Shown here piece by piece: positions 47,845 to 55,822 of a DNA stretch of 64,000 nucleotides; the stretch's first letter is position 1; each line of letters opens with the position of its first letter. The position numbers and the translations under genes were made by a program. The DNA is from Desulfocurvibacter africanus subsp. africanus DSM 2603 (lineage in GTDB: Bacteria; Desulfobacterota; Desulfovibrionia; Desulfovibrionales; Desulfovibrionaceae). The notes under the pieces were generated by a model. It did not search any database. It was given only the letters and a program-made list of their open reading frames with translations, and was not told where the DNA came from. The stretch spans positions 120,473-184,472 of the forward strand of contig NZ_AULZ01000010.1 in the NCBI RefSeq assembly GCF_000422545.1, written 5' to 3'.

Positions 47845-48707
47845 GCCGTGACCTCCTCGGGCAGCAGGCGGCACAGGGATTTCCACAGCCGCGTGTAGGA
47901 CTCGCCCATGTCCGGCAGAACGTCCACCAACAGATGTCCGTCGGCGCAAGCCACGGCCGCTTCCCGGCTGTATGGCAGGCTGGCCAGCAGCGGGATGGAT
48001 TCCTGTTCCAGATAGCGCTCCACCCGTTCGTCGCCCATGCCGGCCCGGTTGAGGACCACGCCAAACGGCAGGCCCAGTTCGCGCACCAGGGCCACGGCCA
48101 AAGTCAGGTCGTGCAATCCGAAGGCTGTCGGTTCCGTCACCAGCAGCGCCACGTCCGCGCCCTGCAGGGAAGCCACTGCCGGACAAGCCGTACCCGGAGG
48201 GCAGTCCCAGATTTGCAGGTCCTCGACCTCTGCCTCGCGCTTTACTGCACGGATGAGCGGCGTGGCCATGGCCTCGCCAACGCGCATGAGGCCTCCCAGC
48301 AGACGCACACCGCGCGCCTTGCCGGATCGCACCACGCCGACCTCGCGTTCGGCCCAATCGACGGCCCCGGCCGGGCAGGCCTCGGCGCACAGTTCGCAGC
48401 CGTGGCACAGTTCCGGGAAGACCATGACTTCCCCGGCCATCCAGATGAGCGCCTTGAAGCGGCACAGCTCGATGCAGCGCCTGCATTCGGAGCCCAGGCA
48501 AGCCTTGTGGTCGATACGCGGCACGGGTTGCGTGATCCGCTGCTCCCGTTCCCAACTCGGAGCCAGGAAGATGTGGCTGTTGGGCTCCTCCACGTCGCAA
48601 TCAACCAAGGCCGGCGCAAGGCCTTGGCGGGCAAGTATTACGGCTAGATTCACGGCCACGGTTGTCTTGCCCGTGCCGCCCTTGCCGCTGGCTATGGCGA
48701 GCTTCAT
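47841..48707 (-). CDS. MinD-like ATPase with inserted ferredoxin domain, paralogue
   Basis: The 288-residue paralogue of the following gene has Walker A SGKGGTGKTT, LVDCDVEEPN, ferredoxin cysteines CLGSECRRCIELCRF and CHGCELCAEACPAG at about 75-115, and DCPPGTACPAVAS. Tandem pairs of such proteins belong to ORP clusters. It probably heterodimerises with its neighbour, with which it is coupled by a four-base overlap. An AGGAAA site lies 6-7 bp ahead of the ATG. Confidence 0.9.
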   Translation of the reverse strand: MKLAIASGKGGTGKTTVAVNLAVILARQGLAPALVDCDVEEPNSHIFLAPSWEREQRITQPVPRIDHKACLGSECRRCIELCRFKALIWMAGEVMVFPELCHGCELCAEACPAGAVDWAEREVGVVRSGKARGVRLLGGLMRVGEAMATPLIRAVKREAEVEDLQIWDCPPGTACPAVASLQGADVALLVTEPTAFGLHDLTLAVALVRELGLPFGVVLNRAGMGDERVERYLEQESIPLLASLPYSREAAVACADGHLLVDVLPDMGESYTRLWKSLCRLLPEEVTA

Positions 48708-48896
48708 GATTTCCTTTCCATTGAGGCTGCTTGCACTAGGCTCGGCAGAAGCCCTGTCTCCGGGCTTGCCAGAGGCGACCGCACCCCTAAGCTAGTGCAT
48801 TTCATCGGCGGACCCGACCTAGTATGTAGTCGCCCACCCTCCGGCGTCCCGGCCCGTGGCTCGGACCGGGACTGATGGAGGAGCGGGTCGAGAGGC

Positions 48897-49127
48897 CTAT
48901 TTCTCGCTCTGAGCCAGTTTGGACTTGAGCGCGGCGATCTCTGCTTCAAGGGCGGCAATGCGTTCGCCTTGAACGTCGCCGGCATCCTGCGCAAAGACGC
49001 CCTGACGGCCCAAGCCGCGACCGCGTCCCGCCATTTGCCCTCCGCCCGCGCCGGCCATGCAGCGACCGAGTCCACGTCCAGTGCGGGGTCCATTGCCGAG
49101 AGGTCCAGTTCCGTTGAAGCCAGGCAT
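48897..49127 (-). CDS. Small Gly-rich DUF5320-type protein (ORP cluster)
   Basis: The ~76-residue product starts MPGFNGTGPLGNGPRTGRGLG and is Gly/Arg-rich, then ends in a short coiled coil (ERIAALEAEIAALKSKLAQ). This is the DUF5320 pattern found beside NifX-like and MinD-like genes (DVU2105-like position). Two ATGs are in frame; 49127 is preferred because GGAGG lies 8 bp ahead, while the one at 49133 is only 2 bp from it. First gene of the divergent ORP unit. Confidence 0.8.
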   Translation of the reverse strand: MPGFNGTGPLGNGPRTGRGLGRCMAGAGGGQMAGRGRGLGRQGVFAQDAGDVQGERIAALEAEIAALKSKLAQSEK

Positions 49128-49164
49128 ACGCATATCCTCCTTGCGCGTGTTTTGCTTCGATCTT

Positions 49165-49179
49165 ACATAAAGCGTACCA
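49165..49179 (-). promoter_or_regulatory. Candidate sigma-54 promoter of the minus-strand ORP unit
   Basis: On the minus strand TGGTACGCTTTATGT keeps the -24 GG and the -13 G with correct spacing but has three mismatches to the consensus, including the -12 C. Start would be near 49153, giving a 26-nt leader with a ribosome site. Such a promoter is expected from the D. vulgaris orp system. Confidence 0.35.
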
Positions 49180-49308
49180 TGCTAAATTTACCATAATAGC
49201 AATAAGTTACGAACGGCACTCAGCTTGTCGTAATAAAAGCGGCTAAATTTGCGCTGTACAGCAAAGAGGTGTATCCTGTCAGAAACCTCAGCCAGGAAAT
49301 GCACAGCC

Positions 49309-50658
49309 ATGAACGAACGTAAACCCATACGCAGCTTTCCCGCGGACATCCCCTGCGAGGCCATCATGGACAGCGTGGCCGACGGCGTGTTCACCGTGGA
49401 TTTGAACTGGGTCATCACCTCCTTTAACCGGGCGGCCGCGGAGATCACCGGCGTCCCGGCCGAGCAGGCCATCGGGCGCACCTGCCGCGAGGTCTTCCAT
49501 TCAAGCATCTGCGACGGAGCCTGCGCCATTGGCGCCTGTCTGGCCGAGGATCGCACGGTGAGCAACAGATCCATCTCCATCATCCGCACCGATGGCGTGC
49601 GCCTGCCTGTGTCCATCAGCGCCGCGCCCCTGCGCGACGGGCGGGGCCGGGTCATCGGCGGTGTGGAGACCTTTCGCGATCTCTCGGAACTGCAGCTCAT
49701 GCGCAAGGAGTTGCAAGGCCTGCACAGCCTGGAGGACATCCGCACGCGCAGCCGAGCCATCATCCGCATCCTGGACATCCTGCCACAGATCGCCGAGAGC
49801 CTTTCCACGGTGCTCGTGCTGGGTGAGTCGGGCACGGGCAAGGAGCTGCTGGCCAGGGCTATCCACAACCTGAGCCCGCGCAAGACCAAACCCTTCGTGG
49901 CCGTGAACTGCGGGGCGCTGCCCGAAAATCTCCTGGAATCCGAACTGTTCGGCTACAAGGCCGGAGCCTTCACCGATGCCCGCCGCGACAAGCCGGGCCG
50001 CTTCGGGCTGGCCCAGGGCGGGACCATCTTTCTGGACGAGATCGGCGACCTTCCCCTGGCCTTGCAGGTCAAGATCCTGCGCGTGCTGCAGGAGCGCAGC
50101 TTCGAGCCGCTGGGCGCGGTGCGCAGCGAGCCCGCCGACGTGCGCGTGGTGGCAGCCACCAACCGTGACTTGGCGGCCATGGTCGAGCGGGGCGAATTCC
50201 GCCAGGACCTCTACTACCGGCTCAACGTGGTCCAACTCCGCCTGCCGCCCCTGCGCGAACGTCCCGAGGACATTCCCCTGCTGGCCGCCCATTTCGTGGA
50301 CAAGCGAAACGCCCTCATGGGCAAGGACATCCAGGGCGTGTCCGAGGACGTCATGGGCCTGCTCGCACGTTACGCCTTCCCCGGCAACGTGCGAGAGCTG
50401 GAAAACATCATCGAGTACGCCTTCATCCTTTGCTCCGGCGGCTTCATCCAGATGGAGCACCTGCCCGAATACCTGCAGCCCGCCGACCTGGGCGCGGCCC
50501 ACGAGCACACAAATCCAAGGACCATGGAGGACATCCGCCACCAGGCCGTTATCGAGGCCCTGGCCCGCCACAAAGGCCGCAAGCGGCCCGCCGCCCGCGA
50601 ACTGGGCATCAGCAAGGACACCCTGCGCCGCATCCTCCAGCGCGCCGGATCCGGCTAA
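49309..50658 (+). CDS. Sigma-54-dependent activator of the ORP cluster
   Basis: The 449-residue protein has an N-terminal PAS domain with HSSICDGACAIGACL cysteines, a AAA+ domain (Walker A GESGTGKE, Walker [12 protein letters not shown]) and a C-terminal Fis HTH (AARELGISKDTLRRILQRA). As in the other activator here, the sigma-54 loop reads GAFTDA. It lies between the two divergent ORP units, like DVU2106 in D. vulgaris, which is known to drive both with sigma-54. ATG 49309 has CCAGGA about 11 bp ahead. Confidence 0.9.
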   Translation: MNERKPIRSFPADIPCEAIMDSVADGVFTVDLNWVITSFNRAAAEITGVPAEQAIGRTCREVFHSSICDGACAIGACLAEDRTVSNRSISIIRTDGVRLPVSISAAPLRDGRGRVIGGVETFRDLSELQLMRKELQGLHSLEDIRTRSRAIIRILDILPQIAESLSTVLVLGESGTGKELLARAIHNLSPRKTKPFVAVNCGALPENLLESELFGYKAGAFTDARRDKPGRFGLAQGGTIFLDEIGDLPLALQVKILRVLQERSFEPLGAVRSEPADVRVVAATNRDLAAMVERGEFRQDLYYRLNVVQLRLPPLRERPEDIPLLAAHFVDKRNALMGKDIQGVSEDVMGLLARYAFPGNVRELENIIEYAFILCSGGFIQMEHLPEYLQPADLGAAHEHTNPRTMEDIRHQAVIEALARHKGRKRPAARELGISKDTLRRILQRAGSG

Positions 50659-50677
50659 AAATGATGCGATATAATCT

Positions 50678-50702
50678 ATTGCGGCTCGTTTTAAGCCGCA
50701 AT
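50678..50702. promoter_or_regulatory. Palindrome, possible activator-binding site
   Basis: A 9-bp inverted repeat ATTGCGGCT / AGCCGCAAT with a 7-base centre lies about 60-85 bp upstream of the sigma-54 site at 50762. It has no U-tract, so it is more likely an upstream activator site for the ORP regulator than a terminator. The half site GCGGCT recurs at 49239-49244 in the other divergent promoter. Confidence 0.5.
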
Positions 50703-50761
50703 GCAGCATTCCACAGACCCACCCGTCTCTTATTCTACTGAGATTACATAGCTATTTTATA

Positions 50762-50776
50762 TGGCACTCTCCATGC
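50762..50776 (+). promoter_or_regulatory. Sigma-54 promoter of the plus-strand ORP unit
   Basis: TGGCACTCTCCATGC matches the consensus with only one mismatch (TTGC to ATGC) and correct spacing. The start would be near 50788, only about four bases before the ATG at 50792, so the first mRNA is nearly leaderless. Confidence 0.8.
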
Positions 50777-50791
50777 TAACCGGCTTTACGT

Positions 50792-51235
50792 ATGACCGGA
50801 GCAGCATTTGATCACGCGGGGCCGACCGTACTCTGCCTCGCCTGCCACCAGGGCCGCCTAGCCACCCTGCTTGAGACAGCCACGGAGCTGCGCTTCTACA
50901 GCCTGGAGCGCGACCAGGCCGTGCTGCGCGAGGTCCGCGCCTGCTCGGGCGTTTCAGTGCGCCAGCTGGCCGAGCTGCTCGCGGTCCGTGGCGCTTCGGC
51001 GCTGATCTGCGGAGCGCTCACGGGCTGCTGCCGCATGACGCTGGAGCACCAAGGCATCACTGTCCTGCCCTGGATCGCCGGGAGCGTGGAGCAGGTGCTC
51101 GGGGCCCATACCCAAGGCAGGCTGGACACGCTGGTCATGCCGGGCTGTCCCGGCCCAACAGCGCGGAAATGCCCGCAAGGACGCAGCGCGCCCGGCAGAG
51201 GTCGCTGCCGGCAACGATTTCAACAGGAGAAGTGA
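50792..51235 (+). CDS. NifX-like protein of the ORP cluster
   Basis: The 147-residue protein resembles the NifX/NafY-like fold that binds metal-sulfur cofactors (VLCLACHQGRLATLLETATE, SALICGALTGCC, DTLVMPGCPGP) and ends in an Arg-rich Cys-containing tail. It is in the position of DVU2107. No ribosome site fits between the sigma-54 start and the ATG, and no other ATG/GTG/TTG start lies in the first 40 codons. It sits 3 bp ahead of the ORP gene. Confidence 0.75.
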   Translation: MTGAAFDHAGPTVLCLACHQGRLATLLETATELRFYSLERDQAVLREVRACSGVSVRQLAELLAVRGASALICGALTGCCRMTLEHQGITVLPWIAGSVEQVLGAHTQGRLDTLVMPGCPGPTARKCPQGRSAPGRGRCRQRFQQEK

Positions 51236-51238
51236 ACC

Positions 51239-51598
51239 ATGAAGATCGCCGTCAGTACACAAGGCAACAGCCTGGACAGTCCGCTGGATCCGCGCTTCGG
51301 CCGGGCCTCGGGCTTCGTGATCGTGGATTCCGACACGCAGGAGCACACTTACGTGCCCAACGAGCAGAACATGAACCTGCCCCAGGGCGCGGGCATCCAG
51401 GCGGCCCAGTGCGTGGCCAATGCGGGCGCCAAGGCTGTCATCACCGGCCACGTGGGTCCCAAGGCCTATGTGGCCCTGGACCGGGGCAAAATTGCCGTCT
51501 ACCTGCGCGACGGCGGCACGGCTCGGGAAGCCCTGGAGGCCTTCAAGGCCGGCAGCCTGGCCCAGGCCGGCGGGCCGGACAAGGACGGACACTGGTAA
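51239..51598 (+). CDS. orp: Orange protein (ORP), NifX/MTH1175 family
   Basis: The 119-residue protein matches the orange protein of Desulfovibrio in length and motif (MKIAVSTQGNSLDSPLDPRFG at the start, GAGIQAAQCVANAGAKAVIT, GHVGPKAY). The known D. gigas ORP carries a unique Mo-Cu-sulfide cluster and sits in this same gene context. Its likely role is metal-cluster transport or cell-division-linked function with the MinD-like ATPases. AGGAGAAG precedes the ATG. Confidence 0.88.
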   Translation: MKIAVSTQGNSLDSPLDPRFGRASGFVIVDSDTQEHTYVPNEQNMNLPQGAGIQAAQCVANAGAKAVITGHVGPKAYVALDRGKIAVYLRDGGTAREALEAFKAGSLAQAGGPDKDGHW

Positions 51599-51723
51599 AC
51601 TCGAGCTGCGGGCAAGCAGACCTCGCGGGCAGGCCGTAAATCCCCCCTATCCCGGACACCCGGGGTCAGCATGCTCGTGGTCCGGCGCACTTTGGACACA
51701 TGGAATCGCAATATGGAGGAAGC

Positions 51724-52062
51724 ATGAAGATCGCCATTCCCATCGCGGGCGGAACACTGTGCCAGCACTTCGGGCACTGCGAGCAGTTCGCCCTGCTTGA
51801 TGTCGACGAGGCCGGCGGCCGCGTGGGCGCCATGAGCCTGCACATCCCGCCACCCCACGAGCCGGGCGTGTTGCCCAAATGGTTGGCCGAGCTGGGCGTG
51901 GGCCTGGTCATCGCCGGCGGCATGGGCCAGCGCGCCCAGGCCATTTTCTCCGAGCATGGGGTCAAGGTCGTGGTCGGCGCCCAGGGCGGCACGCCCCAGG
52001 AGATCGCCAAGGCCTATCTCGGAGGTATGCTGACGACCGGACCCAACGCCTGTGACCACTAG
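51724..52062 (+). CDS. Second NifX-like cofactor-binding protein
   Basis: The 112-residue protein is a second dinitrogenase-cofactor-like domain (MKIAIPIAGGTLCQHFGHCE, GVGLVIAGGMGQRAQAIF, GTPQEIAKAYLGG), distinct from the ORP by its GTLCQHFGHC motif. ATGGAGGAAGC is directly upstream of the ATG. The presence of two or three NifX-like genes in one cluster suggests a set of cofactor carriers. Its exact cofactor is unknown. Confidence 0.87.
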   Translation: MKIAIPIAGGTLCQHFGHCEQFALLDVDEAGGRVGAMSLHIPPPHEPGVLPKWLAELGVGLVIAGGMGQRAQAIFSEHGVKVVVGAQGGTPQEIAKAYLGGMLTTGPNACDH

Positions 52063-52155
52063 GCGAGCTTTGCAAGCACCGTTCGCTGACCCCGCGTAGG
52101 CCGGAAAACGGATGAGATGAACTCGGGGAACCGGCATCCCCTGAGTGGGTGAGAT

Positions 52156-52200
52156 GTGGAGAGGAGCGGCTCGCTCTGGCGGAGCGACGCCCCTCTCCAC
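52156..52200 (+). terminator. Long hairpin after the second NifX-like gene
   Basis: Outer arms 52156-52168 and 52188-52200 pair with one mismatch; an inner six-base stem lies at 52171-52176/52182-52187. It is followed by AATCTTT. Probably separates the NifX-like and FmdB units at least in part. Confidence 0.7.
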
Positions 52201-52273
52201 AATCTTTAGGAATGCAGACCCCGAACGCCTGAACACGACTGAACGGTCACTGACCGGCGCAGGAGACACGACC

Positions 52274-52513
52274 ATGCCGCTGTTCGATTTCCATTGCGGC
52301 CGTTGCGGCCATGTTTTCGAGGATATCGCCAAGGCCGACGACATGCCGGCCTGTCCCAAATGCGGCAACGCGGCGAACAGGCAACTTGCCGCGCCTTCGT
52401 CGCTCACGGGCAAGGCACGCTCGGCGCTGCCCGGTCCGACCGGCCATGGCTGCTGCGGCTCCCGCCCCAGTGAAGCCGGCTGCGTGCCGGGCTCATGTTG
52501 CGGCAAGGCCTGA
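52274..52513 (+). CDS. FmdB-family zinc-ribbon protein
   Basis: The 79-residue protein has an FmdB zinc ribbon (FHCGRCGHVFED ... CPKCGNAANRQL) and a Cys-rich tail (HGCCGSRP, GCVPGSCCGKA). FmdB proteins are small putative regulators. AGGAGA lies 7 bp ahead. The tail, with six further cysteines, suggests metal or cluster binding. Confidence 0.85.
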   Translation: MPLFDFHCGRCGHVFEDIAKADDMPACPKCGNAANRQLAAPSSLTGKARSALPGPTGHGCCGSRPSEAGCVPGSCCGKA

Positions 52514-52525
52514 GCAGGAGAAAAT

Positions 52526-52957
52526 ATGGAGCATGATCTGGAACTGCTGGCCTTAGACATCCAGGAGAAGATCAATGCGGAGGCGCAGGCCAAATACGGC
52601 AAGGCCGGCTTCGAGCGTTGGTTGAAAAGCGAGCGCCTGGGCCGCATGGAGGACGCGAGTTGTTGCGGCAAGCTCAAGGGCTCTTGCGGTGACACCATCG
52701 AGGTCTACCTGAAGATCGAGGGCGAGCGCATCGTGGAGGCCTCGGGCTGGTCCGACGGATGCGGTTCGAGCCAAATCTGCGCCGGACTCGCCGCCGAACT
52801 GGCCCTTGGCTCGACCCTGGATCAGGCCGCGGCCGTGGAGGCAGATACGATCCTGGAACGGCTTCCCGGCTTTCCCGCCGACGAGAGCCACTGTGCGAAA
52901 CTGGCGACCGGGGCGTTGCACGAAGCAATCCACGCGTACCTCACCAAGGACGGATGA
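52526..52957 (+). CDS. NifU/IscU-like Fe-S scaffold
   Basis: The 143-residue protein has the scaffold motifs CGKLKGSCGDTIEVYL, SDGCGSSQICAGLAAEL and a distal Cys (ESHCAKLA), the three-cysteine pattern for assembling labile Fe-S clusters. It overlaps no neighbour but ends two bases before the next ATG. Its place with NifX-like proteins and Mrp suggests the locus delivers metal clusters. Confidence 0.85.
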   Translation: MEHDLELLALDIQEKINAEAQAKYGKAGFERWLKSERLGRMEDASCCGKLKGSCGDTIEVYLKIEGERIVEASGWSDGCGSSQICAGLAAELALGSTLDQAAAVEADTILERLPGFPADESHCAKLATGALHEAIHAYLTKDG

Positions 52958-52958
52958 C

Positions 52959-53324
52959 ATGGAAAAGATCCTCATTATCGGCTGCAAGAAGGCCATGGAC
53001 GACGTATGCATCGGCTGTTCGCGTTGCCTGGTGGGATTTAACCGTCGCGAGGGCGTTTTCGGGATGTATCAGAGCGCCGAGGCGGAGGTCATGGGCCTGC
53101 TCAACTGCGGAGACTGCCCTGGAGCGACCATCGTCACCCGGCTGGCCCAGGTCAAGCTGTGGAACGCTCCGCTTGGCGAAAAGCCCACGGCCATTCATGT
53201 GGGGCCGTGCATTACCGACCATTGCCCATACAAGGAGACTCTCCTGGCCAAGATCAAAGCCAAGGCGGGCATTCCGGTCATCGAAGGCACGCACCCTTAC
53301 CTGCCCAAGGACATTTTCGCCTGA
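52959..53324 (+). CDS. CGGC-domain protein
   Basis: The 121-residue protein has Cys pairs typical of the CGGC family: CIGCSRC, NCGDCPGA and HVGPCITDHCPY. The cysteines probably bind a metal or cluster. The function of this family is not established. It begins one base after the NifU-like stop (TGACATG), so is translationally coupled. Confidence 0.82.
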   Translation: MEKILIIGCKKAMDDVCIGCSRCLVGFNRREGVFGMYQSAEAEVMGLLNCGDCPGATIVTRLAQVKLWNAPLGEKPTAIHVGPCITDHCPYKETLLAKIKAKAGIPVIEGTHPYLPKDIFA

Positions 53325-53403
53325 CAGGAACAAGAATCATTATATTTTAACTGTTCCATGCAGTCGCGGGTTTGTCCGTGCACATGCATGAAAGAGGATA
53401 CAT

Positions 53404-54291
53404 ATGAATAATGAGTGCAGCAGCTGCGGAGAGAGCGGGAATTGCACCTCTCAAAAAGAGGGCAAGGATTGCGGAAAGAAGGCGCAAAGCCCAGAGGATC
53501 TCCAACTGTCCGAAAACCTCGGCCGGATCACGAACAAGATCGTGGTCATGTCCGGCAAGGGCGGCGTAGGCAAGTCCACTGTGGCCGTGAACATTGCCCT
53601 TGCCTTGGCCCTGGCCGGCAAAAAAGTCGGCCTGCTGGACGTGGACGTGCACGGCCCCAGCGTTCCCCGGCTTCTGAGCCTTTCCGACCAGCAGGCTCAT
53701 ATCGAAAAGGACTATATCGAGCCCATTCCTTGGAGCAAGAACCTGTGGGTCATGTCCCTCGGTTTCCTTATGCCCAACCGGGATGAGGCGGTCATCTGGC
53801 GCGGCCCGGTGAAGACAGGCCTCATCCGCCAATTCCTGCAGAACGTGGCCTGGGGCGAGCTGGATTTCCTGATCGTTGACTGCCCTCCAGGCACGGGTGA
53901 CGAACCGCTCACGATCATGCAGCTCCTGGGCACGGAAGCCAAATCGGTCATCGTCACCACCCCGCAGATGCTGGCCATCGACGATGTGCGCCGGTCCATC
54001 ACCTTCTGCAAACGCACCGGCAGCCAGATTCTAGGTGTTGTGGAAAATATGAGCGGTTTCGTCTGCCCCGAGTGCGGCAAGCGTCACGAGATTTTCAAGT
54101 CCGGCGCCGGCGAGCGGATGGCCCAGGAAATGAGCGTGCCGTTCCTCGGCCGCATTCCGGTGGACCCGGAACTGGCCCGCGCCGGCGACGAGGGCTTCGC
54201 CTACGTCAAGGTCTACCCAGACAGCGAGACATCCAGGGTCATGCGCGAGATCGTCCAGCCCATGCTCGAGCTGCAAGCCGTGACAGCCTAG
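53404..54291 (+). CDS. mrp: Mrp/NBP35-family Fe-S carrier ATPase
   Basis: The 295-residue protein has an N-terminal Cys-rich stretch (ECSSCGESGNCTSQ), Walker A (MSGKGGVGKST), DVDVHGPSVPRLL, the DCPPGTGDEP block and a C-terminal FVCPECGK pair that binds a bridging Fe-S cluster. Mrp proteins carry clusters to apo-targets. In D. vulgaris a related protein (DVU2109) belongs to the ORP complex. An AGAGGA site lies 8-9 bp ahead. Confidence 0.94.
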   Translation: MNNECSSCGESGNCTSQKEGKDCGKKAQSPEDLQLSENLGRITNKIVVMSGKGGVGKSTVAVNIALALALAGKKVGLLDVDVHGPSVPRLLSLSDQQAHIEKDYIEPIPWSKNLWVMSLGFLMPNRDEAVIWRGPVKTGLIRQFLQNVAWGELDFLIVDCPPGTGDEPLTIMQLLGTEAKSVIVTTPQMLAIDDVRRSITFCKRTGSQILGVVENMSGFVCPECGKRHEIFKSGAGERMAQEMSVPFLGRIPVDPELARAGDEGFAYVKVYPDSETSRVMREIVQPMLELQAVTA

Positions 54292-54440
54292 ATGCCCTGT
54301 TGGCCTCAAGGGGTGCTGGTTGAGTCAGTCACAACCATTCACCCCTGGGCCAATATGGCATTTATGAGTAATCTTTATTGAAATGATAAGCGGCTTGGCA
54401 ATCCAAGCAGGTTCTCAAGTCGCAAGCGGGGAAATCCTCT

Positions 54441-54869
54441 TTGACCAACGAAGAAGCTGCAACTGTAAGTGCCCGCAATGGTCACGGCGGGTGTCTGTTG
54501 TGTGGAACCCACAATCCTAGGTCCATGAATCTGTCCTTTCTGGCGACAGAAGATGGCGAAGTTAGAACACAATTCCAGACGCATACTGAACTCCAAGGAT
54601 ATGACGGCATCCTTCATGGTGGCATCATCGCCTCGTTACTGGACTCGGCCATGACACACTGCCTTTTTCATGCTGAAGTGCAAGCGGTTACTGGGGATCT
54701 TCACGTACGTTTTGTGCAGTCGGTTCCCTGTGACGTCTCTTTGGAAATACGCGCTTGGATACTGACTTCTTATCCGCCGCTATATCGCCTCAGAGCTGAA
54801 ATCACGCTGGAGAAGCGGCTCATGGCCTGGGCCGAGGCCAAATTCATGCAGCGGAGGGTCTCAAGCTGA
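54441..54869 (+). CDS. PaaI-like hotdog thioesterase
   Basis: The 142-residue protein has the hotdog-fold pattern GYDGILHGGIIASLLDSAM and GDLHVRFVQSVP of PaaI-type acyl-CoA thioesterases. A Cys-rich N-terminus (GCLLCG) is unusual. The start is probably TTG at 54441, with GGGGA about 9-10 bp ahead; no nearer ATG gives a full domain. Lower GC than its neighbours. Confidence 0.82.
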   Translation: MTNEEAATVSARNGHGGCLLCGTHNPRSMNLSFLATEDGEVRTQFQTHTELQGYDGILHGGIIASLLDSAMTHCLFHAEVQAVTGDLHVRFVQSVPCDVSLEIRAWILTSYPPLYRLRAEITLEKRLMAWAEAKFMQRRVSS

Positions 54870-55531
54870 CTTCGGCCAGCCCGACCGCCGTGCCTGCCAT
54901 GTTCCTCAGCAACCCATCGCACAGGCGCGGCGGCGGCCTCATCACGCTTCGGTTCGTGAAGAGGTTTTGTTGGTGGCTATAAACCGCTGGGCGCTCGAGC
55001 ATGGTGTGCGCTTTGAGTTTACTCCGCCAAGGCAAGCTTCTAATAAAGTTACATTCTTTAAGTTACATATCCCTCTCGCGTTCCCTTTCAAGAGGAACTC
55101 CCAAAACCTCGTAAGCCTTTTGCCACCCTTCCCGACCGAAGCGCCTAGCATTGGGCTGTGGTCGGACTACTTGGATTCAAATGGCTAAGCATCTGCTCGA
55201 TATCAGGTCGATATCAGGCTGGTTCCAACCATCGCCCTGGATAGCCAATCGACCGGCAATATGCCGAGTCCCGTTAAATCCTAAAGGCTTCATATCGGCT
55301 TGCCCAAAGGGTCCTGCCTCCAGATTTGCGTTTGGTGCATGTTCCCCTGCGGAATGCTTGACGCTTGCCGGCTGCAAAAACTGGGAGCTTCTCGCGTTAG
55401 GCGCCGTGATGCGCCAGCTTAAAATCTTGTTGACTATTTAGGCGGATTTTGCTCTTAAAATAAGAATCAAAATTAATTAAGAATGTATATCAAAATCATT
55501 CCGAAACAAGAACGCCAAGGAGTAGAAACAG
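54870..55531. other. Long intergenic region of low coding quality
   Basis: About 660 bp with short open frames (for example 54967-55188) that lack ribosome sites and conserved motifs. The 3' end (55440-55520) is AT-rich and has an inverted GAATG/CATTC pair (55481-55485 and 55497-55501), which could bind a regulator ahead of the rubredoxin gene. It may hold decayed sequence; no gene is supported. Confidence 0.45.
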
Positions 55532-55690
55532 ATGAGTAAATGGAAATGCCCATGCGGGTATGTGTACGACCCGGAAGAAGGGGACACCGAGCATGGCGTC
55601 CAGCCCGGAACGAAGTTCGAAGACATCCCTGCCGACTGGGTCTGTCCATGGTGCGGGGCCGAGAAAGAGTACTTTGAGGAAGTGGGCTAG
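55532..55690 (+). CDS. rub: Rubredoxin
   Basis: The 52-residue protein has the two rubredoxin loops [13 protein letters not shown] and WVCPWCGAE, giving one Fe(Cys)4 site, but the first loop is C-x-C-G rather than the usual CxxCG, which shortens it by one residue. AGGAG is 10 bp ahead. Its gene precedes the seleno-peroxiredoxin by 132 bp, and it likely donates electrons to an oxygen or peroxide defence enzyme. Confidence 0.92.
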   Translation: MSKWKCPCGYVYDPEEGDTEHGVQPGTKFEDIPADWVCPWCGAEKEYFEEVG

Positions 55691-55822
55691 CCCAAGGAGA
55701 AAGCCATGGCCAAGATGAAGGACGGCTGCGTGGTTCCCGCCAAGGGACCGATTCAACCTGATCCGCCTGATCAGCAGGTGGAATCGCGGGCGGTTCCGCC
55801 GCAACCCAAAAAGGAGAATGCA

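Noticed and set aside
46963..48600. 545-residue frame across both MinD-like genes
   Set aside because: The N-terminal part is read in the wrong frame of the upstream paralogue; the real start is ATG 47844.
54967..55188. Small gene between the thioesterase and rubredoxin
   Set aside because: No ribosome site, no recognisable motif, and AT/GC pattern unlike coding sequence. It faintly resembles the end of an IS transposase, but not enough to call.
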